From positions 434,001 through 498,000 of the forward strand of contig NZ_VFMJ01000001.1 in assembly GCF_006715005.1 (NCBI RefSeq): DNA of 64,000 bases. Direction: 5' to 3'. The first letter of the stretch is position 1. Every line of letters begins with the position of its first letter. The stretch comes from Serratia marcescens. GTDB taxonomy: Bacteria; Pseudomonadota; Gammaproteobacteria; Enterobacterales; Enterobacteriaceae. This document shows, in pieces, positions 14,419 to 22,956 of this stretch. The notes beneath the pieces were generated by a model. That model did not search any database and had not been told where the DNA came from. It worked only from the letters and a program-made list of their open reading frames with translations. The translations under genes and the position numbers were made by a program.

Positions 14419-14551
14419 CGCGCCGTTCACTGGCACAACGTTCGGTGATGCAGTGACAGCGCTGCACGCCAAACAAGGCGAAATGAAGGTGTGCGCCTCA
14501 CGCATGGAGGCGTTAATCAAGTGGGCGCAGAGCGCCGGGAGAGAACAATGA
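14255..14551 (+). CDS. Rz1: Rz1 o-spanin lipoprotein, overlapping Rz
   Basis: A 98-residue precursor in the +1 frame relative to Rz. An N-terminal signal (LCLVLLSTSC) ends in a lipobox with Cys29, followed by a Pro-containing segment (DRPKPQSTQ, YVLPPAV). It should be lipidated, sent to the outer membrane and bind the Rz C-terminus. It starts within Rz and extends 133 bases past its stop. It is longer than lambda Rz1 (60 residues), as is common for partly overlapping spanins. Confidence 0.85.
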   Translation: MQKTKRCARLWTRAAVATSLCLVLLSTSCADRPKPQSTQMIYVLPPAVLLQQCDDAPFTGTTFGDAVTALHAKQGEMKVCASRMEALIKWAQSAGREQ

Positions 14552-14817
14552 GCAAGCAGTTTTACGAGCGCCGTAAGCGCTATTTAGAAGAGAAGCGCCG
14601 CCGCATGGAAGAGATGGAGGTCAGCAAGATTGTGCTGACTCAAGAGCAAATCAAAGAGCTGGCACGGTTCGCGGCTGAAGACGGTCAGCCATCATACACC
14701 ATTACGCATGGGCTTATTGATGCGTTCGAGGCGGATGATGGTAAGCACGTGCCGGAGTACAGCGGCCTGATCGCCTACTCGGAGTCGAAAGAGCACGGCG
14801 TTCTGCAGTTGACCTAA
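14548..14817 (+). CDS. Hypothetical late protein after the spanins
   Basis: An 89-residue protein overlapping the Rz1 stop in ATGA. The first 25 residues are a very basic helix (FYERRKRYLEEKRRRMEEME); the rest is acidic (FEADDGKHVPEYSG). The opposite charge of the two halves is distinctive. No domain recognised. It ends just before a stem-loop and the Acb2/Tad1-like gene. Confidence 0.55.
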   Translation: MSKQFYERRKRYLEEKRRRMEEMEVSKIVLTQEQIKELARFAAEDGQPSYTITHGLIDAFEADDGKHVPEYSGLIAYSESKEHGVLQLT

Positions 14818-14834
14818 ATTTATAAAATTCTGCA

Positions 14835-14857
14835 AAAGGCATTCAATGAGTGCCTTT
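14835..14857 (+). terminator. Stem-loop between the late accessory genes
   Basis: A perfect 7-bp stem, AAAGGCA/TGCCTTT with a 9-base loop, lies after the hypothetical late gene. Only three T close it, so it may be an attenuator. Its loop contains the start codon of the 32-residue ORF at 14846. Confidence 0.4.
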
Positions 14858-14944
14858 GACAGAATAAACGCACTGAATTCTCGTGAGGTGTTCAACTGCA
14901 TCGCCGAGGTTATATCCAACGAACTAGCAGGAAATTCTATATGA
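14846..14944 (+). CDS. Small ORF coupled to the Acb2/Tad1-like gene
   Basis: A 32-codon frame (MSAFDRINALNSREVFNCIA...) from ATG 14846, ending in a TGA that overlaps the ATG of the next gene (ATGA). The product would be one amphipathic helix. Its start lies in the loop of the 14835-14857 hairpin, so translation could depend on that structure. The ribosome site (AAAGGC) is weak and inside the stem. It may be a leader peptide or a short partner protein. Confidence 0.4.
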   Translation: MSAFDRINALNSREVFNCIAEVISNELAGNSI

Positions 14945-15225
14945 GCGAATCTAAACCGCAAGATGGCAGCACTGTGAAGGGATACCGCACGTTGACCGCC
15001 GACGACATCGCGCAAATGAACGATCTGAAAGACATCAGCCGTAATTTTTGCGAACAACTCGACCTTGAACGCACACACCTCATGCTGGAGACGGTAGAGG
15101 CTGGCTCCCCGGAGGAGAACAACCGCATGGAAGCCATGCGCTGTCTGGCTATCGCCCGCACCAAGATGCAGGAAGCCTGCATGTGGGCTTGCCGAGCAGT
15201 GGCCCGACCGGACGCGGATTGCTAA
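14941..15225 (+). CDS. Acb2/Tad1-like cyclic-nucleotide sponge (anti-CBASS/anti-Thoeris)
   Basis: A 94-residue helical protein. KGYRTLTADDIAQMNDLK (13-30) and the C-terminal RCLAIARTKMQEACMW...RAVARP match the hairpin domain shared by Acb2 and Tad1, as I know these families. Those proteins bind signal nucleotides made by CBASS or Thoeris systems and stop host suicide signalling. Which nucleotide this one binds cannot be told. It lies with accessory genes between lysis and packaging, a usual place for such anti-defence genes. The call rests on motif recall, not a search. Confidence 0.7.
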   Translation: MSESKPQDGSTVKGYRTLTADDIAQMNDLKDISRNFCEQLDLERTHLMLETVEAGSPEENNRMEAMRCLAIARTKMQEACMWACRAVARPDADC

Positions 15226-15352
15226 CCATAGGCATTACAGGTGGCCTTTGCGAGGGCCATCGATAATGCAAAATAACCAAAGCCATTTACCTGCACCTAC
15301 CGCGCACCCTGCGCATCGGCAGGCTGGTGGCTTTTCTATTTGGAGATTCTGA

Positions 15353-15970
15353 ATGAAACAGTTACCTCTGCGAGAAGTGATGCGCAACCTCGGCATAACC
15401 GCTATCAAAGACGGCTATGAGTTAAGCAACCCAGCCGGCACTGCACGTTATGACCTTCATGGCGTGCGCACTATGGTAAACGGTATCCCGGAATACTTCC
15501 CGATCACGCTGTCGGTAAAAGGCGGCCATATGCCTGTCTTCGATGACCAGGATAATATTGATGCCATTCTTGGACTCAATCAGTCTAAGACAGCCGAGAG
15601 TATCGGCACCATGACCCTCGGCATCAATGTTGATAGCGCATCCCTGACTGTGCTGGAGAGCCAGCTTACGCGCATTGCCGATCTGTACGAACGCATCCAG
15701 AAGGCACGGCACCAGGATAAGCCAGTAAGTAACTTCTATGACGACAAGGGCGTCCTGCGTTTGCGGATTGGCAAGTTTGGTATCAAAACAGCTAATCCTC
15801 CGCGCACGGCCTTCACAGTTAGTGATGGTCAAGTGTTCATCAGCGATGCACAAGTTTCCCATCTCATGAAACAAGTTAGCAAACAGGCAATGAAAGCGGC
15901 TCAGAAGACAATCGAAAGCGAGCTGCAGACTGGAGGGAGGCTTTGGACTGAGGTTCACGGCCGGCGATAA
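15353..15970 (+). CDS. Free-standing tail-tip (gpJ/DUF1983-like) domain protein
   Basis: A 205-residue protein with GGAGA before its ATG. Residues about 155-170 (FTVSDGQVFISDAQV) closely echo this phage's own J protein (FAVVNGQVFISDAFI, near 35,221-35,280), the DUF1983 region of tail-tip proteins. The N-terminal half (LREVMRNLGITAIKDGYEL) is not in J. Similar short J-related proteins sit near terminase genes in other enterobacterial prophages as I remember them. Role unknown; it could be a tail accessory or an adhesion/exclusion factor. It ends about 90 bases before cos. Confidence 0.55.
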   Translation: MKQLPLREVMRNLGITAIKDGYELSNPAGTARYDLHGVRTMVNGIPEYFPITLSVKGGHMPVFDDQDNIDAILGLNQSKTAESIGTMTLGINVDSASLTVLESQLTRIADLYERIQKARHQDKPVSNFYDDKGVLRLRIGKFGIKTANPPRTAFTVSDGQVFISDAQVSHLMKQVSKQAMKAAQKTIESELQTGGRLWTEVHGRR

Positions 15971-16056
15971 GCCAAAACAACAAGTTTCCGCCTGAATGCC
16001 ATTCTTAAATGATAATTATTATCAAAAGGTACTCCCGAGGGGGTACCCCAGCCACG

Positions 16057-16068
16057 GGGCGGCGACCT
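16057..16068 (+). other. cos site, lambda-type cohesive end
   Basis: GGGCGGCGACCT equals the 12-base single-stranded end of phage lambda, and the flank CTCGCGG also matches the lambda left end. It lies about 180 bases before the terminase small subunit, as in lambda. Terminase should make staggered cuts here to generate packaged genome ends, so virion DNA would start here and run into the terminase genes. Confidence 0.88.
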
Positions 16069-16251
16069 CGCGGAAAACGGCTAGTTTTTGAGTTTTCATG
16101 CTGTCAGCAGCAGGTGTAATAACTATTTGATATATAGTGATAAAAACGTAAATCAGGTGACAAAATCGAAAAGGCACTGTCATCTGACCAGCTTGCAACC
16201 CTTTGAGTTAACGAAATAAATCGTGACTTCACCTGACAACGTGAGGTGTCA

Positions 16252-16761
16252 ATGTCCAACATCAGCAATCTGAGGGACACCTACAACTGGAGCGTAGCGA
16301 AGATTGCTGAAGCTTTTGGGCTGAACCGCGGCACGGTGCGAAAGCGGCTGCTTGAGGCTAATACGCCGATCGCCGGCACGGTGAAAGGCAACCCTGTTTA
16401 TGCCCTTAAAGACGTGGGGCCAGTGTTGTTTGGCGCGCCCGAGCCCGCCGATATTGAAGATCTTCAGAATCCGAACAAGATGGGGCCGAAAGACCGCAAG
16501 GACTGGTACCAGTCGGAAAATGAACGAATCAAGCTTGAGGAGTCGCTTAAACAGCTGCTCCCGGCATCAGAGGCACACCGGGAAATGGCGTTATTGGTTA
16601 AGGCCATTTCGCAGGTGCTGGATACCTGGCCAGATAAGCTGGAGCGTGACCGGGGCTGGCGCCCGGATCAGATAGCTGAAGCTCAGGCCGCGATAGACGA
16701 AATGCGGGAAATGTTGGCTGCGGAAGTCGTGACAGTGGAGGGGGAAAACGATGATAGCTAA
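16252..16761 (+). CDS. Terminase small subunit, DUF1441/Nu1-like
   Basis: A 169-residue protein. ATG 16252 is preferred because GAGGTG lies at correct spacing; an in-frame GTG at 16246 is possible. Residues about 14-35 (WSVAKIAEAFGLNRGTVRKRL) are the DNA-binding helix-turn-helix for the cosB region, followed by a helical C-terminal half. It matches DUF1441 packaging proteins. It should recognise cos and load the large subunit, whose gene overlaps its 3' end by 11 bases. Confidence 0.8.
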   Translation: MSNISNLRDTYNWSVAKIAEAFGLNRGTVRKRLLEANTPIAGTVKGNPVYALKDVGPVLFGAPEPADIEDLQNPNKMGPKDRKDWYQSENERIKLEESLKQLLPASEAHREMALLVKAISQVLDTWPDKLERDRGWRPDQIAEAQAAIDEMREMLAAEVVTVEGENDDS

Positions 16762-18862
16762 CTGTTACGCATCGGCCAGCGCCCTGCGTCGTGAAGTGGC
16801 CACATTACTAAAACCGCCGCGGCGCATGCCGGTGGCGCAGGCTGTTGCCAAGTATATGCGGGTACCAATGGGCGCCGGGAGTTCGCTTCCATGGGATGCG
16901 ACGCTCACCCCGTATATTATTGAGCCGATGAATTGCCTGGCATCGCGCGAGTATGACGCAGTGGTCTTTGTCGGCCCGGCGCGGACAGGGAAAACGGTAG
17001 GGCTTATTGACGGCTGGATCGTCTATACCATCGTCTGCGACCCGGCTGATTTTCTGCTTATTCAGATGACCGAAGAGAAAGCCCGCGAACATTCCAAAAA
17101 GCGCCTCGACAGGACGTTTCGTGTCAGCAAGGAAGTGGCACAGCGCCTTAGTCCCCGAACCAACGACAATAACGTCCACGATAAAACATTCCGGGCAGGC
17201 AACTACCTGAAGATCGGGTGGCCATCGGTCAACATCATGTCATCATCGGATTATCGGTTTGTAGCCCTGACGGACTATGACCGCTGGCCGGATGATATTG
17301 ATGGAGAAGGGGATGGTTTCTCACTGGCATCGAAGCGAACTACCACGTTTATGTCTTCGGGCATGACTCTGGTGGAAAGCTCACCAGGGCGAGAGATCAC
17401 CGATGGGAAATGGCGGCCGAGTTCGTTGCATGAAGCGCCGCCGACAACCGGTATCTTGTCGCTGTTTAATCGTGGCGATCGCCGCCGCTGGTATTGGCCA
17501 TGCCCACACTGTGGTGAATTCTTCCAGCCTGTTAAAGCGAATATGACGGGGTTCCGCGAACATACCGATCCGGTCGTGGCCAGCGAGGCAGCTTATATGG
17601 AATGCCCTCACTGTGCCGGGCGGATAACCGCAAATCAAAAGCGTGAACTGAACGGCCGCGGTGTGTGGCTGAAAGATGGGGAGAAAATCAGGGCAAACGG
17701 TGAACGTTATGGCGAGCCGCGGCGATCGCGCATCGCCTCATTCTGGATGGAAGGGCCGGCGGCGGCGTATCAAACCTGGGCACAGCTGGTTTATAAGCTG
17801 CTGACGGCTGAACAAGACTTTGAAGCCAATGGCAGCGAGGAAACGCTGAAAGCGATCATCAATACCGACTGGGGCTTGCCATATCTGCCGCAGTCGGCAA
17901 CCGAACAGCGAAAATCGGATGCACTGATGGCACGGGCGGAGCCTGTCACGAAGCGCGCGGTTCCCGAAGGGGTACGCTTCCTTGTGGCAACGGTGGATGT
18001 TCAGGGCGGGAAAAATCGTCGTTTTGTCGTGCAGGTCATGGGATATGGCGCTCATGGCGAGCGCTGGCTGGTGGATCGCTACAACATCAGGCAGTCGATG
18101 CGTTTTGATAAGAACGGCGAAAGTTTGCCGGTTGATCCGGCCGCCTATCTTGAAGACTGGGACTTATTGCGTACGGATGTTCTGGATAAATGTTGGCCGT
18201 TGGATAAAGACCCCAGCGTAAAAATGCCTGTGCTGGCGATGGCCGTTGACTCCGGCGGTGAGGACGGTGTAACGGGTAATGCGTACGAATTCTGGCGCAA
18301 ATGCCGCCGGGATGGGGTGCAGAAGAGAGTCTATCTCTTCAAGGGTGACAGCCAGGCACGCAGCAAGCTAATCAGTAAAACATTCCCCGATAATACAGAA
18401 CGTTCAAACCGACGCGCGCAAGCACGTGGGGATGTGCCGCTTTATCTTCTGCAAACCAACGCGTTGAAAGACCGGATTAATAACGCGCTGCTGCGCGGTA
18501 CGCCAGGGGCTAACTTTGTGCATTTCCCCGACTGGATCGGCGAATGGTTTTATGACGAGCTGACGTACGAAGAGCGCAGTCCAGATGGAAAGTGGAAGAA
18601 GCCGGGCCGCGGTGCCAACGAAGCATTCGACTTGATGGTTTACGCACAGGCGCTGGTGATCTTGCGAGGTTACGAGAAGATCAAATGGGAGAAACCGCCA
18701 CCGTGGGCAGAACCCTTTGAATATTCAACCTCCCCGTTACCAGCAACAAAACCAGTATCCCGCCCAAAAGCAGTACGTGAAACCGAACCAAAAGATCCCG
18801 CTGGCGCTGAAAATAAAACTTCGGCGTGGGCGCCTATTAATTCTTCAGGAGGGTGGCTATGA
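16751..18862 (+). CDS. Terminase large subunit, GpA family
   Basis: A 703-residue packaging motor and nuclease. The N-terminal ATPase has a Walker A-like GPARTGKT and a DE-type region; the central part has two CxxC pairs (CPHCGEFF and CPHCAGR) typical of lambda GpA-like terminases; the C-terminal nuclease domain carries acidic metal-binding residues (VATVDVQGG, AVDSGGEDG). It should cut at cos and pump DNA into the prohead with ATP. It is followed by the gpW gene in an ATGA overlap. Confidence 0.93.
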   Translation: MIANCYASASALRREVATLLKPPRRMPVAQAVAKYMRVPMGAGSSLPWDATLTPYIIEPMNCLASREYDAVVFVGPARTGKTVGLIDGWIVYTIVCDPADFLLIQMTEEKAREHSKKRLDRTFRVSKEVAQRLSPRTNDNNVHDKTFRAGNYLKIGWPSVNIMSSSDYRFVALTDYDRWPDDIDGEGDGFSLASKRTTTFMSSGMTLVESSPGREITDGKWRPSSLHEAPPTTGILSLFNRGDRRRWYWPCPHCGEFFQPVKANMTGFREHTDPVVASEAAYMECPHCAGRITANQKRELNGRGVWLKDGEKIRANGERYGEPRRSRIASFWMEGPAAAYQTWAQLVYKLLTAEQDFEANGSEETLKAIINTDWGLPYLPQSATEQRKSDALMARAEPVTKRAVPEGVRFLVATVDVQGGKNRRFVVQVMGYGAHGERWLVDRYNIRQSMRFDKNGESLPVDPAAYLEDWDLLRTDVLDKCWPLDKDPSVKMPVLAMAVDSGGEDGVTGNAYEFWRKCRRDGVQKRVYLFKGDSQARSKLISKTFPDNTERSNRRAQARGDVPLYLLQTNALKDRINNALLRGTPGANFVHFPDWIGEWFYDELTYEERSPDGKWKKPGRGANEAFDLMVYAQALVILRGYEKIKWEKPPPWAEPFEYSTSPLPATKPVSRPKAVRETEPKDPAGAENKTSAWAPINSSGGWL

Positions 18863-19074
18863 ATCAGGCCGATATCGAAAACATGATCCAGGGCTACGTG
18901 GCTGCGGAAAAGGCGGTTCTGGAGGGGAAGTCGATCACGTTTAACGGCCAATCAATGACGATGGAAAGCCTGTCAGAAATCCGCAAAGGGCGGGCTTATT
19001 GGGAGCGAAGGCTAGGCGATCTGATCGCATCGCGTCGTGGGCGGCCGATGTACAAAGTGGCGAGGTTCCCATGA
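18859..19074 (+). CDS. Head-tail joining protein, gpW-like
   Basis: A 71-residue protein with AGGAGG before ATG 18859. The pattern AAEKAVLEGKSITFNGQSMTMESLSEIRKGRAYWERRL, then a Gly/Arg-rich end, matches lambda gpW (68 residues), a small adaptor under the portal that closes filled heads and prepares tail attachment. Both ends overlap neighbours by four bases. Confidence 0.85.
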   Translation: MNQADIENMIQGYVAAEKAVLEGKSITFNGQSMTMESLSEIRKGRAYWERRLGDLIASRRGRPMYKVARFP

Positions 19075-20582
19075 GTTTTATCGATGATGTGATCGGCATT
19101 CTCTCGCCGGCATGGAAAGCTGGTCGGCTGCAGGCCCGCTATAAGATTGCTGCCTATGAGGCGGTAATGCCGACTCGAACCCATAAGGCTCGCAGAGAAA
19201 ACCGTAACGCTAACCAGTTGACGCAGTTTGGTGGACGCTCATTGCGTGAGCAGGCGCGCTGGCTGGATAACAACCACGATCTGGTGATCGGCTTACTGGA
19301 CAAGATGGAGGAACGCATTGTCGGTGCGCGCGGGATCATCGTTGAGCCTCAGCCGCTTCTACGAACTGGAGAGGTGGCGGATGATCTGGCCAAGGAGATT
19401 CGAGCCGCATGGGCGGAGTGGTCTGTGGCACCGGAAGTTACTGGGCAATATACCCGCCCGGTAATGGAGCGGTTGTTGGCGCGCACCTGGCTGCGGGATG
19501 GCGAGGTGTTCTGCCAGATGGTTCAGGGAAAAGTGGCCGGGTTGACCCCGCAGGCCGGCGTGCCGTTTTGGCTGGAAGCCCTGGAGCCTGATTTTGTGCC
19601 ACTGGACAGCAATGACAGTGGCGCCGGGCTTTGTCAGGGGATTTTCCTTAATGACTGGGGGCGGCCAAAAAAATATCAGGTTTACAAATCTCTGATCACG
19701 TCGGGAATTGCTCTGGGAAATGTCAAAGAGATCGCAGCAGAGAACATGCTGCACCTGAAATTTGTGCGTCGCTTGCATCAGGTCAGGGGTAACAGCTTGC
19801 TTTCCGGGATCCTTATCCGACTCAGTGCGCTGAAGGATTACGAGGATGCTGAATTGACCGCAGCCCGTATTGCCGCTGCGCTCGGCATGTACGTAAAAAA
19901 AGGTGATGGGCAGTCTTACGATGGGGATAACTCACCAGATGATGATCGTGAAATGGATATCGTCCCTGGCATGCTCTTTGATGGGCTTCAGCCGGGTGAA
20001 GAAATCGGCATGATTAAGTCGGATCGTCCTAATCCTAACCTTGAAAACTTCCGTAATGGGCAGTTACGGGCAGTATCCGCCGGTAGTCGTGGCAGCTACT
20101 CCAGCATCGCGCGGGATTATAACGGCACCTATTCCTCCCAACGCCAAGAGCTGGTGGAGTCATTCGAGGGGTACAACATCCTGCAAGATTCGTTTGTGGC
20201 CGCGATTTCTCGCCCGAATTACCGAAACTGGCTGCAGATGGCGATCACCTCTGGCGTGATAAAAACCCCGGCTGATCTCGATCAGAAATCGCTGTTTAAC
20301 GCTGTGTATAGCGGCCCGGTGATGCCGTGGATTGACCCGCTGAAAGAGGCCAATGGCTGGAAAGTTCAGGTGAGAGGCGGCGCTGCCACTGAAAGTGATT
20401 GGATCCGTTCTCGCGGCGCCAATCCGGCGGAGGTGAAGCGCCGGCGCAAAGCTGAAATTGACGAAAACAACAAGCTGGGGCTGGTGTTTGATACCGATCC
20501 CGCCAACGACAAAGGAGGCACCAGTGCCGAAGCAACGAAACAGGACGAGTCTTCGTCCCAAAGCGAACGCCGGAAGAAATAA
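19071..20582 (+). CDS. Portal protein, lambda gpB family
   Basis: A 503-residue portal. ATG 19071 overlaps the gpW stop. Conserved features are the N-terminal YEAVMPTRTHKAR, the RDNNHDLV-like segment (here LDNNHDLVIGLLDKMEERIVG), and SSIARDYNGTYSSQRQELVE. Twelve copies should form the ring through which DNA enters and leaves the capsid. The 3' end overlaps the protease-capsid gene by 59 bases. Confidence 0.92.
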   Translation: MSFIDDVIGILSPAWKAGRLQARYKIAAYEAVMPTRTHKARRENRNANQLTQFGGRSLREQARWLDNNHDLVIGLLDKMEERIVGARGIIVEPQPLLRTGEVADDLAKEIRAAWAEWSVAPEVTGQYTRPVMERLLARTWLRDGEVFCQMVQGKVAGLTPQAGVPFWLEALEPDFVPLDSNDSGAGLCQGIFLNDWGRPKKYQVYKSLITSGIALGNVKEIAAENMLHLKFVRRLHQVRGNSLLSGILIRLSALKDYEDAELTAARIAAALGMYVKKGDGQSYDGDNSPDDDREMDIVPGMLFDGLQPGEEIGMIKSDRPNPNLENFRNGQLRAVSAGSRGSYSSIARDYNGTYSSQRQELVESFEGYNILQDSFVAAISRPNYRNWLQMAITSGVIKTPADLDQKSLFNAVYSGPVMPWIDPLKEANGWKVQVRGGAATESDWIRSRGANPAEVKRRRKAEIDENNKLGLVFDTDPANDKGGTSAEATKQDESSSQSERRKK

Positions 20583-22548
20583 CTCTTGGTTTCGCATGCA
20601 GGCCAAGGCCAACAGCTCTGCTGATATCTACATCTATGACGAGATCGGCTACTGGGGGATCACGGCCAAGCAGTTTGTTAATGAGTTGCAGGCACTGGGT
20701 GACATTACCCAGATTAACCTGCATATCAACTCTCCGGGTGGCGATGTTTTTGATGGCATCGCCATTTTTAATGCCCTGCGCAATCATGGCGCTGCGATCA
20801 CAGTACATATTGACGGCCTGGCGGCTTCCATGGCGTCAGTGATCGCGATGGTTGGCAATCCCGTCATCATGCCTGAAAACACCATGATGATGATCCATAA
20901 GCCATGGGGCTTCGCCGGCGGCGACGCCAACGACATGCGGGACTACGCAGACTTGTTGGATAAGGTCGAGAACGTGTTGATCCCGGCCTATGTCGCCAAA
21001 ACAGGAAAGTCGGCGGATGAAATCGCCGCCATGCTTGACGATGAAACCTGGATGGATGGCAAAGAATGCCTCGCTTTAGGTTTCGCTGATCAGGTCATCC
21101 CCTCTCTGCAGGCCATGGCCTGTATTCATTCCAAACGCATTGAGGATTTTGAAAAAATGCCAAATGATATCCGTAACCTGATCACCCCGCCGCGTAATAG
21201 CACGACTCCTGCACCGCAGCCTAAGCCACAACCAGCCCCGACGGTACCCGAAAATACCGTGGATGTTGCTACGATCCGCGCGCAGGTGGTGGCAGAGCAA
21301 AAGGCCCGTGTGACCGACATCAATAACCTGTTTGCCATGTTTGGCGGCAAGCATCAGGAACTTCAGGCCAGCTGCATTGCTGATCTGGATTGCACCGTCT
21401 CTGCGGCAAAAGATAAGCTGCTGGAAATGCTGGGTAAAGATACGACCCCGTCAGACAAAACCACGGGCGGCGCAAAAGCACATATCGGTAACGGTAACAT
21501 TGTTGGCGATAGTGTCCGTCAGATGTTGATGGCGCGCGCCGGCTATGAAGAGCGCGACAACAGCAACGCGTATAACGGTATGACGATGCGTGAGTTGGCG
21601 CGTATGTCGCTGACTGAACGTGGCATCAGCGTTTCGACGTTAAACCCGGTTCAAATGGTTGGTTTGGCGTTGACCCACAGCACGTCCGACTTCGGCAATA
21701 TTCTGCTGGATGTGGCTAACAAGTCGATTTTGCAGGGTTGGGAAGAAGCCGCCGAAACGTTTGAACAGTGGACGAAGAAAGGCCAGCTTTCCGACTTTAA
21801 AACTGCAACCCGCGTGGGACTGGGCGGTTTCCCATCGTTGCGCCAGGTGCGTGAAGGTGCCGAATATAAGTACGTTACCACCGGTGATCGTGGCGAAAAA
21901 ATTGCGCTGGCGACCTATGGTGAGATCTTCTCTATCACCCGCCAGGCCATCATCAACGACGATCTCAATCAGCTGACCGATGTACCGATGAAGATGGGCC
22001 GGGCGGCGAAAGCAACGATCGGCGATCTGGTCTATGCCGTGCTGGTGGACAACAAAGTCATGTCGGACGGTAAAAAGCTCTTCAGTGCCGACCACAAAAA
22101 CATGACCACCGGCGCCATTGATGTGGCAAACCTGGATAAAGCCCGTCAGCTGATGCGTACGCAAAAAGAACCGACTACCGGCCGTTCGCTGAATATTCGT
22201 CCTGCGTTCCTGCTGGTGCCGACGGCGCTGGAGACAGTTGCCAACCAGACTATCAAGTCGGCCAGTGTGAAAGGGGCCGATATTAACGCCGGCATTATCA
22301 ACCCAATCCAAAACTTTGCCTCTGTGATTGGCGAGGCGCGCCTTGACGACGCGGATCCGGCCGCATGGTATCTGGCATCGGCCAAGGGCAGCGACACCAT
22401 TGAGGTTGCGTATCTCAATGGCGTTGACGTGCCATATATCGATCAGCAAGAGGGTTTCAACACTGACGGTATCGCGACCAAGGTACGCATTGACGCTGGC
22501 GTGGCCCCGATCGATCACCGCGGCCTGACGTATTCGTCCGGCAAATAA
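20524..22548 (+). CDS. ClpP-like prohead protease / major capsid fusion protein
   Basis: A 674-residue fusion from GTG 20524, chosen for AGGAGG at 20513-20518 within the portal gene. Residues about 27-215 are a ClpP-type serine protease: nucleophile Ser102 in GLAASMAS and His125 in MMIHKPW. A Pro-rich linker (about 222-246) and a helical delta/scaffold-like region follow, and residues from about 330 form an HK97-fold capsid (REGAEYKYVTTGDRGE to VAPIDHRGL). Lambda uses separate C, Nu3 and E genes. The protease must cut the linker for capsid subunits to mature. Confidence 0.9.
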   Translation: MPKQRNRTSLRPKANAGRNNSWFRMQAKANSSADIYIYDEIGYWGITAKQFVNELQALGDITQINLHINSPGGDVFDGIAIFNALRNHGAAITVHIDGLAASMASVIAMVGNPVIMPENTMMMIHKPWGFAGGDANDMRDYADLLDKVENVLIPAYVAKTGKSADEIAAMLDDETWMDGKECLALGFADQVIPSLQAMACIHSKRIEDFEKMPNDIRNLITPPRNSTTPAPQPKPQPAPTVPENTVDVATIRAQVVAEQKARVTDINNLFAMFGGKHQELQASCIADLDCTVSAAKDKLLEMLGKDTTPSDKTTGGAKAHIGNGNIVGDSVRQMLMARAGYEERDNSNAYNGMTMRELARMSLTERGISVSTLNPVQMVGLALTHSTSDFGNILLDVANKSILQGWEEAAETFEQWTKKGQLSDFKTATRVGLGGFPSLRQVREGAEYKYVTTGDRGEKIALATYGEIFSITRQAIINDDLNQLTDVPMKMGRAAKATIGDLVYAVLVDNKVMSDGKKLFSADHKNMTTGAIDVANLDKARQLMRTQKEPTTGRSLNIRPAFLLVPTALETVANQTIKSASVKGADINAGIINPIQNFASVIGEARLDDADPAAWYLASAKGSDTIEVAYLNGVDVPYIDQQEGFNTDGIATKVRIDAGVAPIDHRGLTYSSGK

Positions 22549-22569
22549 GCCAACCGCGCAATCATTATG

Positions 22570-22588
22570 GCCCTGACGGGCTTTTTTT
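22570..22588 (+). terminator. Terminator-like hairpin after the capsid gene
   Basis: GCCC-tgac-GGGC followed by seven T. A second stem (GGCCCC/GGGGCC, 22602-22617) follows just before the decoration gene's ribosome site. Within a late operon that is antiterminated, this may fine-tune capsid against downstream gene dosage. Confidence 0.6.
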
Positions 22589-22632
22589 ATACCTGAAATT
22601 CGGCCCCTCTGGGGCCGTATGGAGAGTTTCAA

Positions 22633-22956
22633 ATGGCTAAGAATTTTGTGCAGAACGGTAACACCATCGCTATTACCGCGGCCGCCGCGGATATTGCCAG
22701 CGGCGATCCTGTTGTCGTGGGTGATCTGGTCGCCGTAGCGATTACGGACATCGCTACCGGCCGCACCGGTGATGGCTTCGTTTCCGGGGTATTCCAACTG
22801 CCTAAATTGGCGGCGGATGCCATTCCGGCCGGCAAAAAGGTATTCATCAAGGATGGCGTCGTGCAGTTGGCCGCCACAGACGCTGTGGCTGCTGGCTTTG
22901 CCTGGGAGACGGCGGCGAAAGACGTCACTGTGGTTGCGGTAAAACTCAATGGCTAA
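22633..22956 (+). CDS. Capsid decoration-type protein, DUF2190
   Basis: A 107-residue beta-rich protein (FVQNGNTIAITAAAADIASGDPVVVGDLVAVA...) matching the DUF2190 family found directly after the major capsid gene in many siphoviruses. By position and family it should decorate and stabilise expanded capsids, like lambda gpD. No catalytic motif. Confidence 0.75.
   Translation: MAKNFVQNGNTIAITAAAADIASGDPVVVGDLVAVAITDIATGRTGDGFVSGVFQLPKLAADAIPAGKKVFIKDGVVQLAATDAVAAGFAWETAAKDVTVVAVKLNG

Noticed and set aside
16021-16060. Possible terminator before cos
   Set aside because: The GGTAC repeats pair poorly and lack a T-run; the region is better explained as cos and terminase-binding sequence.
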